Notes: generated by a model not told the origin, from the letters alone. DNA of 64,000 bases from CALVUJ01 sp045119835 (GCA_045119835.1 JBGVED010000039.1:1-64000), one strand, 5' to 3'; shown: positions 41,957 through 50,335, counted from the stretch's first letter. Translations and numbers: made by a program.

Positions 41957-42668
41957 TGTAGTTGCTAATGTAAGCAGTATTGAAACCATGGGGCTTGTTG
42001 ATGGTCCAGGTATACGTGTGGTTGTCTTTTTGCAGGGGTGTAATTTAAGATGTTTGTATTGTCATAATCCAGAAACATGGAGTTGCGAGAATAAGAATTT
42101 AATGAGTGTTGATGAGGTTGTTAGTAAAGTATTAAGATATAAAAGTTATATTTTAAAAAATGGTGGTGTAACGTTTTCTGGTGGTGAACCTCTTCTTCAG
42201 AGTGATTTTATTTATGAATGTTGTAAGAAGTTGAAAAAAGAAAATATTCATATTTGTGTTGATACTGCTGGAGCTTGTAAGGGTTATGAAAATTTAGTGG
42301 ATTTAGTTGATTTGTTTATTGTAGATGTCAAATCAATTTATGAAGAAGAATATAAATATATTACTGGTTTAAATATGGATTATTTTAATAAATTTATAGA
42401 TTTTATTATTAAAAAAGATAAAAAAATTTGGATTAGGCAAGTTGTTGTTCCTGGTATTAATGATGATGAAAAACATATTATTGATTTAGCGAACTATATT
42501 AAGCAATTAAAAAATGTTGAAAAAGTAGAACTGTTAGAGTATCACACGTATGGTGTTTGTAAATATGAAGAGCTAAATATAAAATATAGATTAGAGGGCG
42601 TAGAAGCTATGCCTAAGGAAAAAATGGAATATTTAAGAAATTTATTAGATGAAAATTTGCGAGGATAA
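41943..42668 (+). CDS. pflA: Pyruvate formate-lyase activating enzyme
   Basis: Radical SAM enzyme that installs the glycyl radical on PflB using S-adenosylmethionine and a [4Fe-4S] cluster. The cluster Cys are 33, 37 and 40 (C-N-L-R-C-L-Y-C), with the G-G-E-P SAM-binding motif following. At 241 residues it has the usual PFL-activase length, without the extra ferredoxin insert of other glycyl-radical activases. Its start lies within pflB, so the two are translationally coupled. Confidence 0.96.
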   Translation: MNQCSVVANVSSIETMGLVDGPGIRVVVFLQGCNLRCLYCHNPETWSCENKNLMSVDEVVSKVLRYKSYILKNGGVTFSGGEPLLQSDFIYECCKKLKKENIHICVDTAGACKGYENLVDLVDLFIVDVKSIYEEEYKYITGLNMDYFNKFIDFIIKKDKKIWIRQVVVPGINDDEKHIIDLANYIKQLKNVEKVELLEYHTYGVCKYEELNIKYRLEGVEAMPKEKMEYLRNLLDENLRG

Positions 42669-42673
42669 TAAAA

Positions 42674-42748
42674 AATACTTTTCTTCTTGAATAGTAATAA
42701 AGTTTGTGATAATATACTTAGGACTTACTTTGAAGAAGGAAAAGTATT
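42674..42748 (+). repeat. Imperfect inverted repeat around the rpmE promoter
   Basis: AATACTTTTCTTCTT (42674-42688) is complementary to AAGAAGGAAAAGTATT (42733-42748) except for one extra G. The right arm is followed by CAAGG rather than T, so it is not a plain terminator. It would fold only in transcripts reading through from pflA. Confidence 0.5.
42687..42715 (+). promoter_or_regulatory. Promoter of rpmE
   Basis: TTGAAT (42687-42692), 17-base spacer, TAATAT (42710-42715). It lies between the arms of an inverted repeat. Confidence 0.45.
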
Positions 42749-42770
42749 CAAGGCGGAAGGAGTGTAAAAT

Positions 42771-42980
42771 ATGAAAAAAGAAGGACATCCAAATTATAAG
42801 ACAGTTACTGTTACTTGTGTTACTTGTGGTAATACATTTGAAACTGGTTCTACATTAGATGAAATAAGAGTAGATACTTGTTCTAATTGTCACCCTTACT
42901 ACACTGGAAAGCAAAGATTTGCTCAAACAGATGGTAGAGTTGGACGTTTCATGAAAAAATATAATATGGAACAAAAATAA
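42771..42980 (+). CDS. rpmE: Ribosomal protein bL31 (zinc-binding form)
   Basis: A 69-residue component of the 50S subunit, at the central protuberance bridging to 30S. The pairs C-V-T-C-G and C-S-N-C-H make this the zinc-containing C+ form rather than the zinc-free YtiA type. The C-terminal G-R-V-G-R-F-M-K-K-Y is typical. GGAAGGAG precedes the ATG. It is monocistronic, with its own promoter and terminator, and lies just upstream of prfA, as often in Firmicutes. Confidence 0.96.
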   Translation: MKKEGHPNYKTVTVTCVTCGNTFETGSTLDEIRVDTCSNCHPYYTGKQRFAQTDGRVGRFMKKYNMEQK

Positions 42981-43000
42981 ATTTTTTAATGTGTAATTAG

Positions 43001-43030
43001 AGCCATTTGTTTTGTACAAATGGCTTTTTT
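43001..43030 (+). terminator. Intrinsic terminator after rpmE
   Basis: Perfect 10-bp stem AGCCATTTGT (43001-43010) / ACAAATGGCT (43016-43025), then a T-run. Confidence 0.9.
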
Positions 43031-43070
43031 GCGTATTAATAGCATATAATTTTGAAAGGAGATTGTTTAT

Positions 43071-44150
43071 ATGAGTGATAAGATGATTGAAAGACTTGAA
43101 GCGATGAAGAAAAGATATGAAGAAATAGATAAGATGATGGAAGATGAAACTCTAGTTCAAGATATAAAAAAATATACTGCTTTAGCAAAAGAACAAGGAT
43201 CATTAAAAGAAGTTGTCGATAAATATAATGAATATTTGAAAGAATTAGATAATATTATGGATTTAGAAGAATTAAAGCATGATTCAGATAAAGAGATGGC
43301 AGAGTTAGCTAAGGAAGAGTTAGAGATTGCAGTTGCTAAAGTTGCTACTATTGAAGATGAGATGCAAATATTATTGGCGCCTAAAGATCCTTTAGATGAT
43401 CGTAACGTTATTGTTGAGATTAGAGGAGCAGCTGGTGGTGATGAAGGTAACATTTTTGCTGGAGATTTGTTTAGAATGTATACTAGATATGCTGAAACAG
43501 TTGGTTGGAAGGTTGAAGTTTTAGATATTATAGAATCTGAAGCGGGAGGATATTCTTTAGTTTCTTTTATGGTTAAAGGGGATAAAGTTTATTCAAAGCT
43601 TAAATATGAATCAGGGGCACATCGCGTTCAAAGAGTTCCAAAAACAGAATCGCAAGGAAGAATTCATACTTCTACGGCGACAGTTTTAGTGATGCCAGAA
43701 GCGGAGGATATTGATGTTGAAATTAATGCAAGTGATTTAAGAATAGATACATATAGATCTAGTGGTGCTGGTGGTCAACATATTAATAAAACGGATTCTG
43801 CTGTTAGAATTACTCACATTCCTACAGGTATTGTAGCGGAGTGTCAAGATGGCCGATCTCAGCATGAAAATAGAGCTAAAGCAATGCTTATGATAAGAAC
43901 TAGAGTATTAGATGCAATGATTCAAAAAGCTGAGAATGAAAGAAATAGTGAAAGAAAGAACAAGATTGGTGGAGGGGATAGAAGTGAGAAAATAAGAACT
44001 TACAACTATCCTCAAAATAGAGTTAGTGATCATAGAATTGGTTTGAACTTACAACAATTAGATATGATTATGGAGGGCAATTTAAATAATATTTTTGATG
44101 CATTAATTAATGCTGATTTAAAACTTAGATTAGAAGGACAAGGGTTATGA
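43071..44150 (+). CDS. prfA: Peptide chain release factor 1
   Basis: Recognises UAA and UAG stop codons and triggers peptide release. The 359-residue protein has the coiled N-terminal domain, the codon-recognition domain and the catalytic GGQ at 234-236. The downstream N-Y-P-Q-N-R-V-S-D-H-R pattern is RF1-type. The gene itself ends in TGA and overlaps prmC by 4 bases (ATGA), so the factor and its methyltransferase are coupled. Confidence 0.96.
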   Translation: MSDKMIERLEAMKKRYEEIDKMMEDETLVQDIKKYTALAKEQGSLKEVVDKYNEYLKELDNIMDLEELKHDSDKEMAELAKEELEIAVAKVATIEDEMQILLAPKDPLDDRNVIVEIRGAAGGDEGNIFAGDLFRMYTRYAETVGWKVEVLDIIESEAGGYSLVSFMVKGDKVYSKLKYESGAHRVQRVPKTESQGRIHTSTATVLVMPEAEDIDVEINASDLRIDTYRSSGAGGQHINKTDSAVRITHIPTGIVAECQDGRSQHENRAKAMLMIRTRVLDAMIQKAENERNSERKNKIGGGDRSEKIRTYNYPQNRVSDHRIGLNLQQLDMIMEGNLNNIFDALINADLKLRLEGQGL

Positions 44151-44980
44151 TAACTTACTCAAAGTTAATTGAAAATGCTAAAAAGAAAATAGATTTAAAT
44201 TCTTTAGAACATAGGGCTATATATTTGTTTTTGCAAGATATTTTAAATGTGGATAAAACGAGAATTTTAATGATGAAAGATGATTTAGTTGAGGATTCTA
44301 TTTTAGAAAAGTTTAGCGAGATGCTTGCTGATTATATAATTGATGAAAAACCTATTGAGTATATTCTTGGGTATACTTATTTTTATGGTAACAAAATTAA
44401 AGTTGATAGCAATGTTTTAATTCCTAGAGATGAAACAGAAGAACTTGTTGAGAAAGCTATATCCTATATTAAAACAGGAGATAAAGTTTTGGATTTATGT
44501 ACTGGAAGTGGGGCGATTGCTATTTCATTGAAAAAAGAAATTAAAGATATAGATGTTATAGCAAGTGATATAAGTAAAGAAGCATTATGTGTTGCTAGAA
44601 ATAATGCAAAAAGTAATGGCTGCGATATTAAATTTGTTCAAGGTGATTTACTTAATCCCTTTTTGTTAAGTGGAGAAAAGTTTGATGTAATTGTGAGTAA
44701 TCCTCCTTATGTTTCTAAAAATTATGAAATTAATAATATTGTTAAACACGAGCCTTCTCTTGCTTTGTTTGCGGATGATAATGGTTTAGCAAACTATGAA
44801 AATATAATTAAAAATTTAGATAAAGTATTAAACGATTTGGGAGTTATTTTGTTTGAAATAGGCTATGATCAAGAGAAAAGCATTAAAGAGATTTGTAGTA
44901 AATATTTAAATAATTATGAAGTGTCATCATATAAAGATATTAGCGGTAATGATAGGATGGTTGTAATAAAATTATTGTAG
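44147..44980 (+). CDS. prmC: Release factor glutamine methyltransferase
   Basis: Methylates the Gln of the GGQ motif of release factors using S-adenosylmethionine. The 277-residue protein has an N-terminal helical substrate-binding domain, the SAM-binding D-L-C-T-G-S-G-A-I-A-I and the N-P-P-Y active-site motif at 185-188. The overlap with prfA is the common arrangement. It is followed by the HipA-like pair. Confidence 0.96.
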   Translation: MITYSKLIENAKKKIDLNSLEHRAIYLFLQDILNVDKTRILMMKDDLVEDSILEKFSEMLADYIIDEKPIEYILGYTYFYGNKIKVDSNVLIPRDETEELVEKAISYIKTGDKVLDLCTGSGAIAISLKKEIKDIDVIASDISKEALCVARNNAKSNGCDIKFVQGDLLNPFLLSGEKFDVIVSNPPYVSKNYEINNIVKHEPSLALFADDNGLANYENIIKNLDKVLNDLGVILFEIGYDQEKSIKEICSKYLNNYEVSSYKDISGNDRMVVIKLL

Positions 44981-45030
44981 TGGAAAAATGCTTTTTTCTG
45001 TGTTATTATTTTGTTGAAGGAGGGGATAGT

Positions 45031-45339
45031 ATGGATTGTGTCAAGTTGTATTACAAAGATGAATTAATTGGCGTTTTAACATATAAAGAACCTCAATATA
45101 TATTTGTTAAAAATGATAAGTTTAGTAATCCGGAGTTAGTTTCTCATATAGGATTAAAGGAAAAAAACGAATATTTTTCAAACAAACTTTTTACTTTCTT
45201 TTTAAGATTTATTCCCCAAAATACTCGAGTTGATGTTAAGAAGATGGCTGGTATTAATGATGAAGATAGTGAATACGAAATATTAAAGAAAGTGGCCTCA
45301 CTTGATTTAAATAAAAATCAGTTTTGGATAGGGTTATAG
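45031..45339 (+). CDS. HipS-like protein (HipA N-terminal subdomain, stand-alone)
   Basis: A 102-residue protein matching the layout of HipA N-terminal subdomain 1. It opens with a beta hairpin around L-Y-Y-K-D-E-L-I-G-V-L and Y-I-F-V-K-N-D, followed by F-F-L-R-F-I-P-Q-N-T-R and a helical segment, D-S-E-Y-E-I-L-K-K-V-A, at the places of F-F-x-N-L-L-P-x and F-x-L-L-x-x-I-G. In HipBST systems this piece is the separate antitoxin HipS. AAGGAGGGG fixes the start at 45031, excluding a longer frame starting at the prmC stop. It ends 3 bases before the HipA-like kinase, so the two are one unit. The call is from pattern similarity. Confidence 0.6.
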   Translation: MDCVKLYYKDELIGVLTYKEPQYIFVKNDKFSNPELVSHIGLKEKNEYFSNKLFTFFLRFIPQNTRVDVKKMAGINDEDSEYEILKKVASLDLNKNQFWIGL

Positions 45340-45342
45340 TTT

Positions 45343-46338
45343 ATGGGAAGAAAAGTGGAAAATTTCAGGAATAAACAAGGGTTTATTGAATTAAATAAAT
45401 TAAAAAGGTTTAAAGAAAGTGGTGTTGTTGTAGAGGGTAGCAACGCTAAATGTTGGTTTAATGTATCAGGGGAACGTTTTTTGTTTAAAGAGTATGATGA
45501 TATACTTTCTGTTTTTGGAGAGGTTTTATATTATAGAGCGGCACAAATTTGTGATATTGATTGTGCTCAATACGATTTTGCTATTTTGGATGATAAAAAA
45601 GGAACTATAAGTTTTGATTTTCTAAAGGAAAATGAAACATATTATAATTTTTTGGAATTAAGTAGTGAATTTGGAGAAAATAATTTGGATTTAACAGATA
45701 TATCTACAAATAGAGAATTGTTGATTATTCAAAATAATAAATATAACAATTTATCTGCAATAAAAAGTTTACTTGCAAGGCTATTTAGAATTCCTTTAGA
45801 ACAAAGAAAAGAAATAGAAAAAGGGCTTGTTAAAATGTTTGTTTTGGATACTTTGCTTTGGCACCAAGATAGAACTATTTGGAATTATGGAATAGTTATA
45901 AATGAAGAAAATGATGATGTTAGACTAGCACAGGTTCATGATAATTCGCATGTCTTGTGTTTACATAAAGGTGAAGATTATATAAAAGAATGTGTTATGG
46001 AATTTATAAACAACGGAGTTATGTCATCATCTAAATATGGATTTAATAAATTTGATTCGCTAACTGATGAAGATGATTCTATTGATCAATTAGTTGATTT
46101 TTATTGTTGTAGCAATGAAGAAACAAGAAAAATGATTAATGATATAGTTGAACATTTTGAGGTTGAAGAAATAATTGAAGAGCTTGAAAAAAAATGTCAA
46201 ATAAGCGAAGTTACTTCTTTATGGGTAAGAGCAGTTTTAAATTTTCGTAGAAAAACTATTTTAAGAGGTATAGAAAGTGCTAAAATTAATGATGAAGAAG
46301 CTAAGATGCCAAGTATAGCTTTTAGCAAAAGAAAATAG
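45343..46338 (+). CDS. HipA/HipT-like serine kinase domain protein
   Basis: A 331-residue protein similar to the HipA C-terminal kinase core. Possible ATP-site Lys49 (R-F-L-F-K-E-Y) and Glu60 are followed by H-Q-D-R-T-I-W-N (174-181), with catalytic Asp176 and metal-binding Asn181, and by H-D-N-S (199-202), with the second metal Asp200. These match HipA's D-x-x-x-x-N and D-x-S pattern, so it may be active. It directly follows a HipS-like gene and precedes asnS; no HipB-type HTH protein is nearby. HipA/HipT kinases phosphorylate aminoacyl-tRNA synthetases, so lying next to asnS is notable but not proof of target. Confidence 0.65.
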   Translation: MGRKVENFRNKQGFIELNKLKRFKESGVVVEGSNAKCWFNVSGERFLFKEYDDILSVFGEVLYYRAAQICDIDCAQYDFAILDDKKGTISFDFLKENETYYNFLELSSEFGENNLDLTDISTNRELLIIQNNKYNNLSAIKSLLARLFRIPLEQRKEIEKGLVKMFVLDTLLWHQDRTIWNYGIVINEENDDVRLAQVHDNSHVLCLHKGEDYIKECVMEFINNGVMSSSKYGFNKFDSLTDEDDSIDQLVDFYCCSNEETRKMINDIVEHFEVEEIIEELEKKCQISEVTSLWVRAVLNFRRKTILRGIESAKINDEEAKMPSIAFSKRK

Positions 46339-46349
46339 GAGGGAACATA

Positions 46350-47744
46350 ATGTTTGAATACATGACTGTTAGAGAATTATATGAGTTAGTGATTGATAGT
46401 TTGGAGCTTGAAAAAGATAATTTGGATTATGTTGAGTTGCAAGGTTGGGTAAGAACTAATAGAAATAATGGATCAGTAGGTTTTATTGAACTAAATGATG
46501 GTACTTATTTTAAGAGTGCTCAATTGGTTTATGATAAAGATAACAAAGATTTTGATGAGTATTCTAAATATGGTACAGGGAGCGCTATTACAGTTATGGG
46601 AAGATTTGTTTTAACTCCAGATAATAAGCAACCTTTTGAAATTCATGTTAGAGAAATTGTTTTGGAAGGAAGTTGCAGTGAGGATTATCCTTTACAAAAG
46701 AAAAGACATGGTTTTGAATTTTTAAGAGAGATTGCCCATTTACGTCCTAGAACTAATACTTTTAGTGCGGTGTTTAGAGTTAGGAGTGTATTAGCTATGG
46801 CAATTCATGAATTTTTTCAATCTCAAGGTTTTGTGTATGTTAATTCTCCAATTATTACTGGAAATGATGCAGAGGGTGCAGGCGAAGCTTTTGTTGTTAC
46901 TACAAGAGAAGATAATAAATATGAAGAAGACTTTTTTGGAAAGAAGGCATCTCTTACTGTTTCTGGTCAGTTGAATGCTGAAGCGTATGCTCTAGCTTTT
47001 AGAGATGTGTATACTTTTGGTCCTACTTTTAGGGCGGAAAATTCTAATACAGTTAGACATGCTAGCGAATTTTGGATGATTGAACCAGAAATTGCGTTTG
47101 CTGATTTAGAAGATGATATGTTACTAGCGGAAGATTTGATTAAATTCTGTATTAATTATGTTATGGAAAATTGTAAAGAAGAAATGCAATTCTTTAATAA
47201 AATGATTGATAATACATTAATAGATAGACTAACAGCGGTACTTAACAGTGAATTTAAAAAGATGACTTATACTGAGGCAATTGAGAAGTTAACTCAAGCG
47301 GTTAAAGAAGGACATGAATTTGAGGATAAAAATATTTATTGGGGTATGGATTTACAGTCTGAACACGAAAGATACATTTGTGAAGGTGTTGTAAATGGCC
47401 CTGTATTTTTAACAGATTATCCAAAAGATATAAAAGCTTTTTATATGCGTTTAAATGATGATGGAAAAACAGTTGCTGCGACAGATTTACTAGTTCCTTT
47501 TGTTGGTGAACTTATTGGTGGATCTCAAAGAGAAGAAAGATACGATTATTTAATTAAAAGAATGAAAGAATTGAATATGAAGAGCGAAGGTCTTGAATGG
47601 TATCTTGATTTGAGAAGATTTGGTGGATGTAAGCACGCTGGTTTTGGAGTGGGATTTGAGAGACTTGTAATGTATGTAACAGGTATGCAAAATATTAGAG
47701 ATGTTATTCCATTTGCTAGAACTCCTAAAAACTTATTATTCTAG
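46350..47744 (+). CDS. asnS: Asparaginyl-tRNA synthetase
   Basis: Class IIb aminoacyl-tRNA synthetase charging tRNA-Asn. The 464-residue product has the N-terminal OB-fold anticodon domain (L-Q-G-W-V-R-T-N-R), then the class II catalytic core. Motif 2 is in F-R-A-E-N-S-N-T-x-R-H, and motif 3 in G-V-G-F-E-R-L. The H-A-S-E-F-W-M-I-E-P-E segment is typical of AsnRS. GGAGGG precedes the ATG 11 bases after the HipT-like gene, so it is in the same transcript. Confidence 0.96.
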   Translation: MFEYMTVRELYELVIDSLELEKDNLDYVELQGWVRTNRNNGSVGFIELNDGTYFKSAQLVYDKDNKDFDEYSKYGTGSAITVMGRFVLTPDNKQPFEIHVREIVLEGSCSEDYPLQKKRHGFEFLREIAHLRPRTNTFSAVFRVRSVLAMAIHEFFQSQGFVYVNSPIITGNDAEGAGEAFVVTTREDNKYEEDFFGKKASLTVSGQLNAEAYALAFRDVYTFGPTFRAENSNTVRHASEFWMIEPEIAFADLEDDMLLAEDLIKFCINYVMENCKEEMQFFNKMIDNTLIDRLTAVLNSEFKKMTYTEAIEKLTQAVKEGHEFEDKNIYWGMDLQSEHERYICEGVVNGPVFLTDYPKDIKAFYMRLNDDGKTVAATDLLVPFVGELIGGSQREERYDYLIKRMKELNMKSEGLEWYLDLRRFGGCKHAGFGVGFERLVMYVTGMQNIRDVIPFARTPKNLLF

Positions 47745-47753
47745 GAGACTATT

Positions 47754-47885
47754 ATGAATAAGAAGGTTTACGATAGAAAAACTATTGCAAGAAAAAGAGT
47801 TAGAGGGTTATTGATTTTTTTAATAATCCTTTTACTTTTTGTTTTAGCGTATGATTTTTATTGCTTAATTGAAAGTAGGATTTAG
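47754..47885 (+). CDS. Small single-pass membrane protein, 43 residues
   Basis: A short gene starting ATG at 47754 with GGAG upstream and ending TAG at 47885. The basic N-terminus (about 1-17) is followed by one hydrophobic helix (about 19-38) and a short polar tail. The positive-inside rule puts the N-terminus in the cytoplasm. It begins 9 bases after asnS ends and ends one base before the next start codon, so it is coupled to the following membrane protein. Not recognised; it is in the size class of small sporulation or division membrane proteins. Confidence 0.55.
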   Translation: MNKKVYDRKTIARKRVRGLLIFLIILLLFVLAYDFYCLIESRI

Positions 47886-47886
47886 C

Positions 47887-48738
47887 ATGAAAAAGAATTA
47901 TGTTGCTTTAGGTGGGCTTTTTGCTTGTTTACATGTTTTATTTTTGCTTGTTTCAAAGATACTATTTGGCAGTGAATTGTTGCTTGTTTTGTTTTTGCCT
48001 TTGTTATCAACTATTTATACTTTAAAATGTGATAAAAAAAGTATTTTTATGTTTGTTATTGCAACTCTTTTAATATGTTTTGTTTTTGATTTTATAAATA
48101 CTTTTATTTATGTTATACCTTCTCTTATTTGTGGAATTACTTATGGCGTTTTTAGAAAAAAACAGTTTAGGGAATTGGAGTTATTATGTGTTAGTGGATT
48201 AGCGCATGTTGTTTCCATTATATTTTCTTTTTTAGTTATAGTTTTACTTTTTAAAGAAGTGGATTTTTTGTCAATTTTTGAAAAAATTTTCTCTGTTGCT
48301 GGCGAGAATCTTTTTGTGATTTCTTTGCTTTTATTATTTGTTTTAGGTTTTTGTGAAGCATTTGTAACGCATATAATTACTGATGGTGAACTTGCTAAAT
48401 TTGGTTATAAAGTTATGAAAAATGAAAGTGTTCCTAAATGCTTTTTGATCTTTGCTATTTTAAGTTTTTTAATTTTTGTGGTTGTGTATTTTTTTAATAA
48501 TTTATATAGTGTTTTTCCAATGTTATTATTTATGGTGTTTTTTATTCCTTATATGATAGAAGGTTTTATGAATTTTAAATATAAGATATTAACTGTTTTT
48601 CTAATGATATTATTTTCTTTTATATCTATTTTTGTGATTGGATATATAAGTCCTATTAATTATATTTGTATCCCAATTTTTATTGTTAGTCCAATAGTTA
48701 TTAATAATTTTAAAGACATTGAGGAAAAAATCTTTTAA
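47887..48738 (+). CDS. Polytopic membrane protein, YybS/DUF2232-like
   Basis: A 283-residue protein with about eight hydrophobic segments and very few charged residues. The general layout recalls DUF2232/YybS and the S-components of ECF transporters, but no diagnostic motif is visible. ATG at 47887 follows the stop of the 43-residue gene by one base, with AGGA upstream; a frame reaching six codons further upstream lacks a ribosome binding site. It is likely cotranscribed from asnS onward. Function unknown. Confidence 0.55.
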   Translation: MKKNYVALGGLFACLHVLFLLVSKILFGSELLLVLFLPLLSTIYTLKCDKKSIFMFVIATLLICFVFDFINTFIYVIPSLICGITYGVFRKKQFRELELLCVSGLAHVVSIIFSFLVIVLLFKEVDFLSIFEKIFSVAGENLFVISLLLLFVLGFCEAFVTHIITDGELAKFGYKVMKNESVPKCFLIFAILSFLIFVVVYFFNNLYSVFPMLLFMVFFIPYMIEGFMNFKYKILTVFLMILFSFISIFVIGYISPINYICIPIFIVSPIVINNFKDIEEKIF

Positions 48739-48787
48739 AAGGTTTACAAATGATATAAAATAAAAGTATAAAAGGGAGGTAATTTTG

Positions 48788-49096
48788 ATGTTAGAGTTTA
48801 TTAAAATGTTTGGTTTAGGAATATTATATACATTATTGTTTCCTTTTATAGTTGTTATATTTGCTTTATATGTAGTTTATGTTTTTGGAAATTATCTAGT
48901 TTTAGAGTTTATTAATTTTTTTGGATTTTTCTTTGGTTATAGTTTTAGTGAAGAAACAGAGCTAGAGAAAAAATTGCTAAGTATTAAGGAAAAACCTGCT
49001 GCTATGGAAGAGACTGTAGCAACAGATAGTTTTGATGATTTCTTTTTACAAAGTGATATTGTGGAAGATTTGAAGGGAAGTGATGAACATGAATAA
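48788..49096 (+). CDS. Small membrane protein with acidic cytoplasmic tail
   Basis: A 102-residue protein. Two hydrophobic stretches (about 5-37 and 40-57) are followed by an acidic, probably disordered tail of about 45 residues (E-E-T-E-L-E-K-K, S-F-D-D-F-F, I-V-E-D-L). GGGAGG precedes the ATG at 48788. It overlaps the next gene by 8 bases, the first of three overlapping genes ending in a Cap15-like protein. Not recognised. Confidence 0.6.
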   Translation: MLEFIKMFGLGILYTLLFPFIVVIFALYVVYVFGNYLVLEFINFFGFFFGYSFSEETELEKKLLSIKEKPAAMEETVATDSFDDFFLQSDIVEDLKGSDEHE

Positions 49097-49742
49097 TTAT
49101 ATTAACTTCTTGATTCAGTTAACTGAAAAAGATAAAAGATTGTTAATTGCTTTGTTTATCATTTTAATAGTAGTTTTTGTTTTAATTGCCTATATTGGAC
49201 AAGGAATAAAAAGTTTGATGAAGAAATATTCTAAGGGGATAGATGGCTATATGCACGAACTTTGTAGTGCAAAACTTGTTGATAATCCTAAGGATTTTAG
49301 AAAGCAAGTTTTTAGAAAAGAAAGTAAAGTTTTATATGCAAAAACGAGATGGGTATTTAGAGTATTTTTATTGTCGATGATTGGTTTTGTTACATATACA
49401 TTAATTGTTAAGCCTAGTGGTGATAAGGCATTGTTTGCTTATGTTGGTGAAAGTTTAAATGAGTTATGGTTTGATTTTGATTGGCCAACAGGTGAATTTT
49501 TTGGGATTAAGAATTTCCCTATAGATTGGCCTTATATTGCTAGTTACCCGTCTCCTAAATTTACAATTCCTAGTATAATTAGTTATGTCATGTTGGTTGT
49601 TTGGGTTGTAACTTTTGTTTGTGTATTTACAAGTACTTTGTGCTTTGTAGCTAGAATTAATAGAGCTAGGAGTAAATCTACTGAGGTGTTTTCTCGTAGT
49701 TTAGACGATGCTAATTTTTCCGAGGAAAACGTTAATTTATGA
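49089..49742 (+). CDS. Membrane protein of unknown function in the Cap15-like operon
   Basis: A 217-residue protein. Three hydrophobic segments are likely (about 17-40, 87-107, 165-190). A basic cytoplasmic loop lies between the first two and a Trp/Pro/Phe-rich, probably extracellular loop (W-F-D-F-D-W-P, F-P-I-D-W-P-Y) between the last two. The C-terminal tail is polar. ATG at 49089 has GGGAAG upstream; two nearer in-frame starts overlap or crowd that site. It overlaps the genes on both sides, so it is made together with the small acidic-tail protein and the Cap15-like protein. Not recognised. Confidence 0.6.
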   Translation: MNNYINFLIQLTEKDKRLLIALFIILIVVFVLIAYIGQGIKSLMKKYSKGIDGYMHELCSAKLVDNPKDFRKQVFRKESKVLYAKTRWVFRVFLLSMIGFVTYTLIVKPSGDKALFAYVGESLNELWFDFDWPTGEFFGIKNFPIDWPYIASYPSPKFTIPSIISYVMLVVWVVTFVCVFTSTLCFVARINRARSKSTEVFSRSLDDANFSEENVNL

Positions 49743-50266
49743 GTAAAAATAAAATTTTAGCGGTTTTATCAGTTTTTTTGGTATTTTTGTTATTTGTTGC
49801 CATGAAACCAGGGGATAATCCTGTTATTTTAATGAGAGTTGTTTCAATTGCTACAGGTGGGGTTTTCTTTGCGATGATTTTGTATACAAGAATTTTGTGG
49901 AGAGTTTCACCATTTTGCAAGTTACATAATGTTATTGATATTGGCGGTAAATGGCACGGGAAACTTTTTATAGATGAGGGATCTATTTATGAAATAGATG
50001 TTCAAATAATTCAATATTTAGATGATATAAAAATAAGGTTAAAAACTAATGATTTTTATGAAGATTCTTTGGTTTGTAAAATGAAAAAAACAAATCAAGG
50101 TACATTTTTATATTTTGTTTATAAATCCAAACCAAGTGGTAAACTTGACTCTATTGATAAGATAGAGTATGGAACTTTTATTGTTAAGTGTGATGAGGAT
50201 TTTTTGGAGGGTATGTATTATGCTTCTTCTAAAAGGTCTGGAAAAGTAGAATTGTATAGGAAATAA
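49739..50266 (+). CDS. Cap15-like protein (two membrane helices plus beta-rich domain), orphan
   Basis: A 175-residue protein. Two N-terminal membrane helices (about 5-22 and 31-50) precede a beta-rich domain (about 62-175) with I-G-G-K-W-H-G-K, V-Q-I-I-Q ... I-K-I-R-L-K-T, Y-F-V-Y-K-S-K-P, G-T-F-I-V and L-E-G-M-Y-Y. This is the pattern of the SMODS-associating 2TM beta-strand-rich family (Cap15). In CBASS anti-phage systems Cap15 binds cyclic nucleotides through its beta barrel and damages the membrane. No cyclic-nucleotide synthase is within the window, so it is an orphan here. It overlaps the upstream membrane protein gene by 4 bases. The fold call is from pattern memory and should be confirmed by profile search. 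Confidence 0.6.
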   Translation: MSKNKILAVLSVFLVFLLFVAMKPGDNPVILMRVVSIATGGVFFAMILYTRILWRVSPFCKLHNVIDIGGKWHGKLFIDEGSIYEIDVQIIQYLDDIKIRLKTNDFYEDSLVCKMKKTNQGTFLYFVYKSKPSGKLDSIDKIEYGTFIVKCDEDFLEGMYYASSKRSGKVELYRK

Positions 50267-50335
50267 GCGTATTTTGTTGTAAAAAGTTTTTTTCAATGAT
50301 ACAATTAATTAAGATTTGTTAAGGAGGAATTTATT

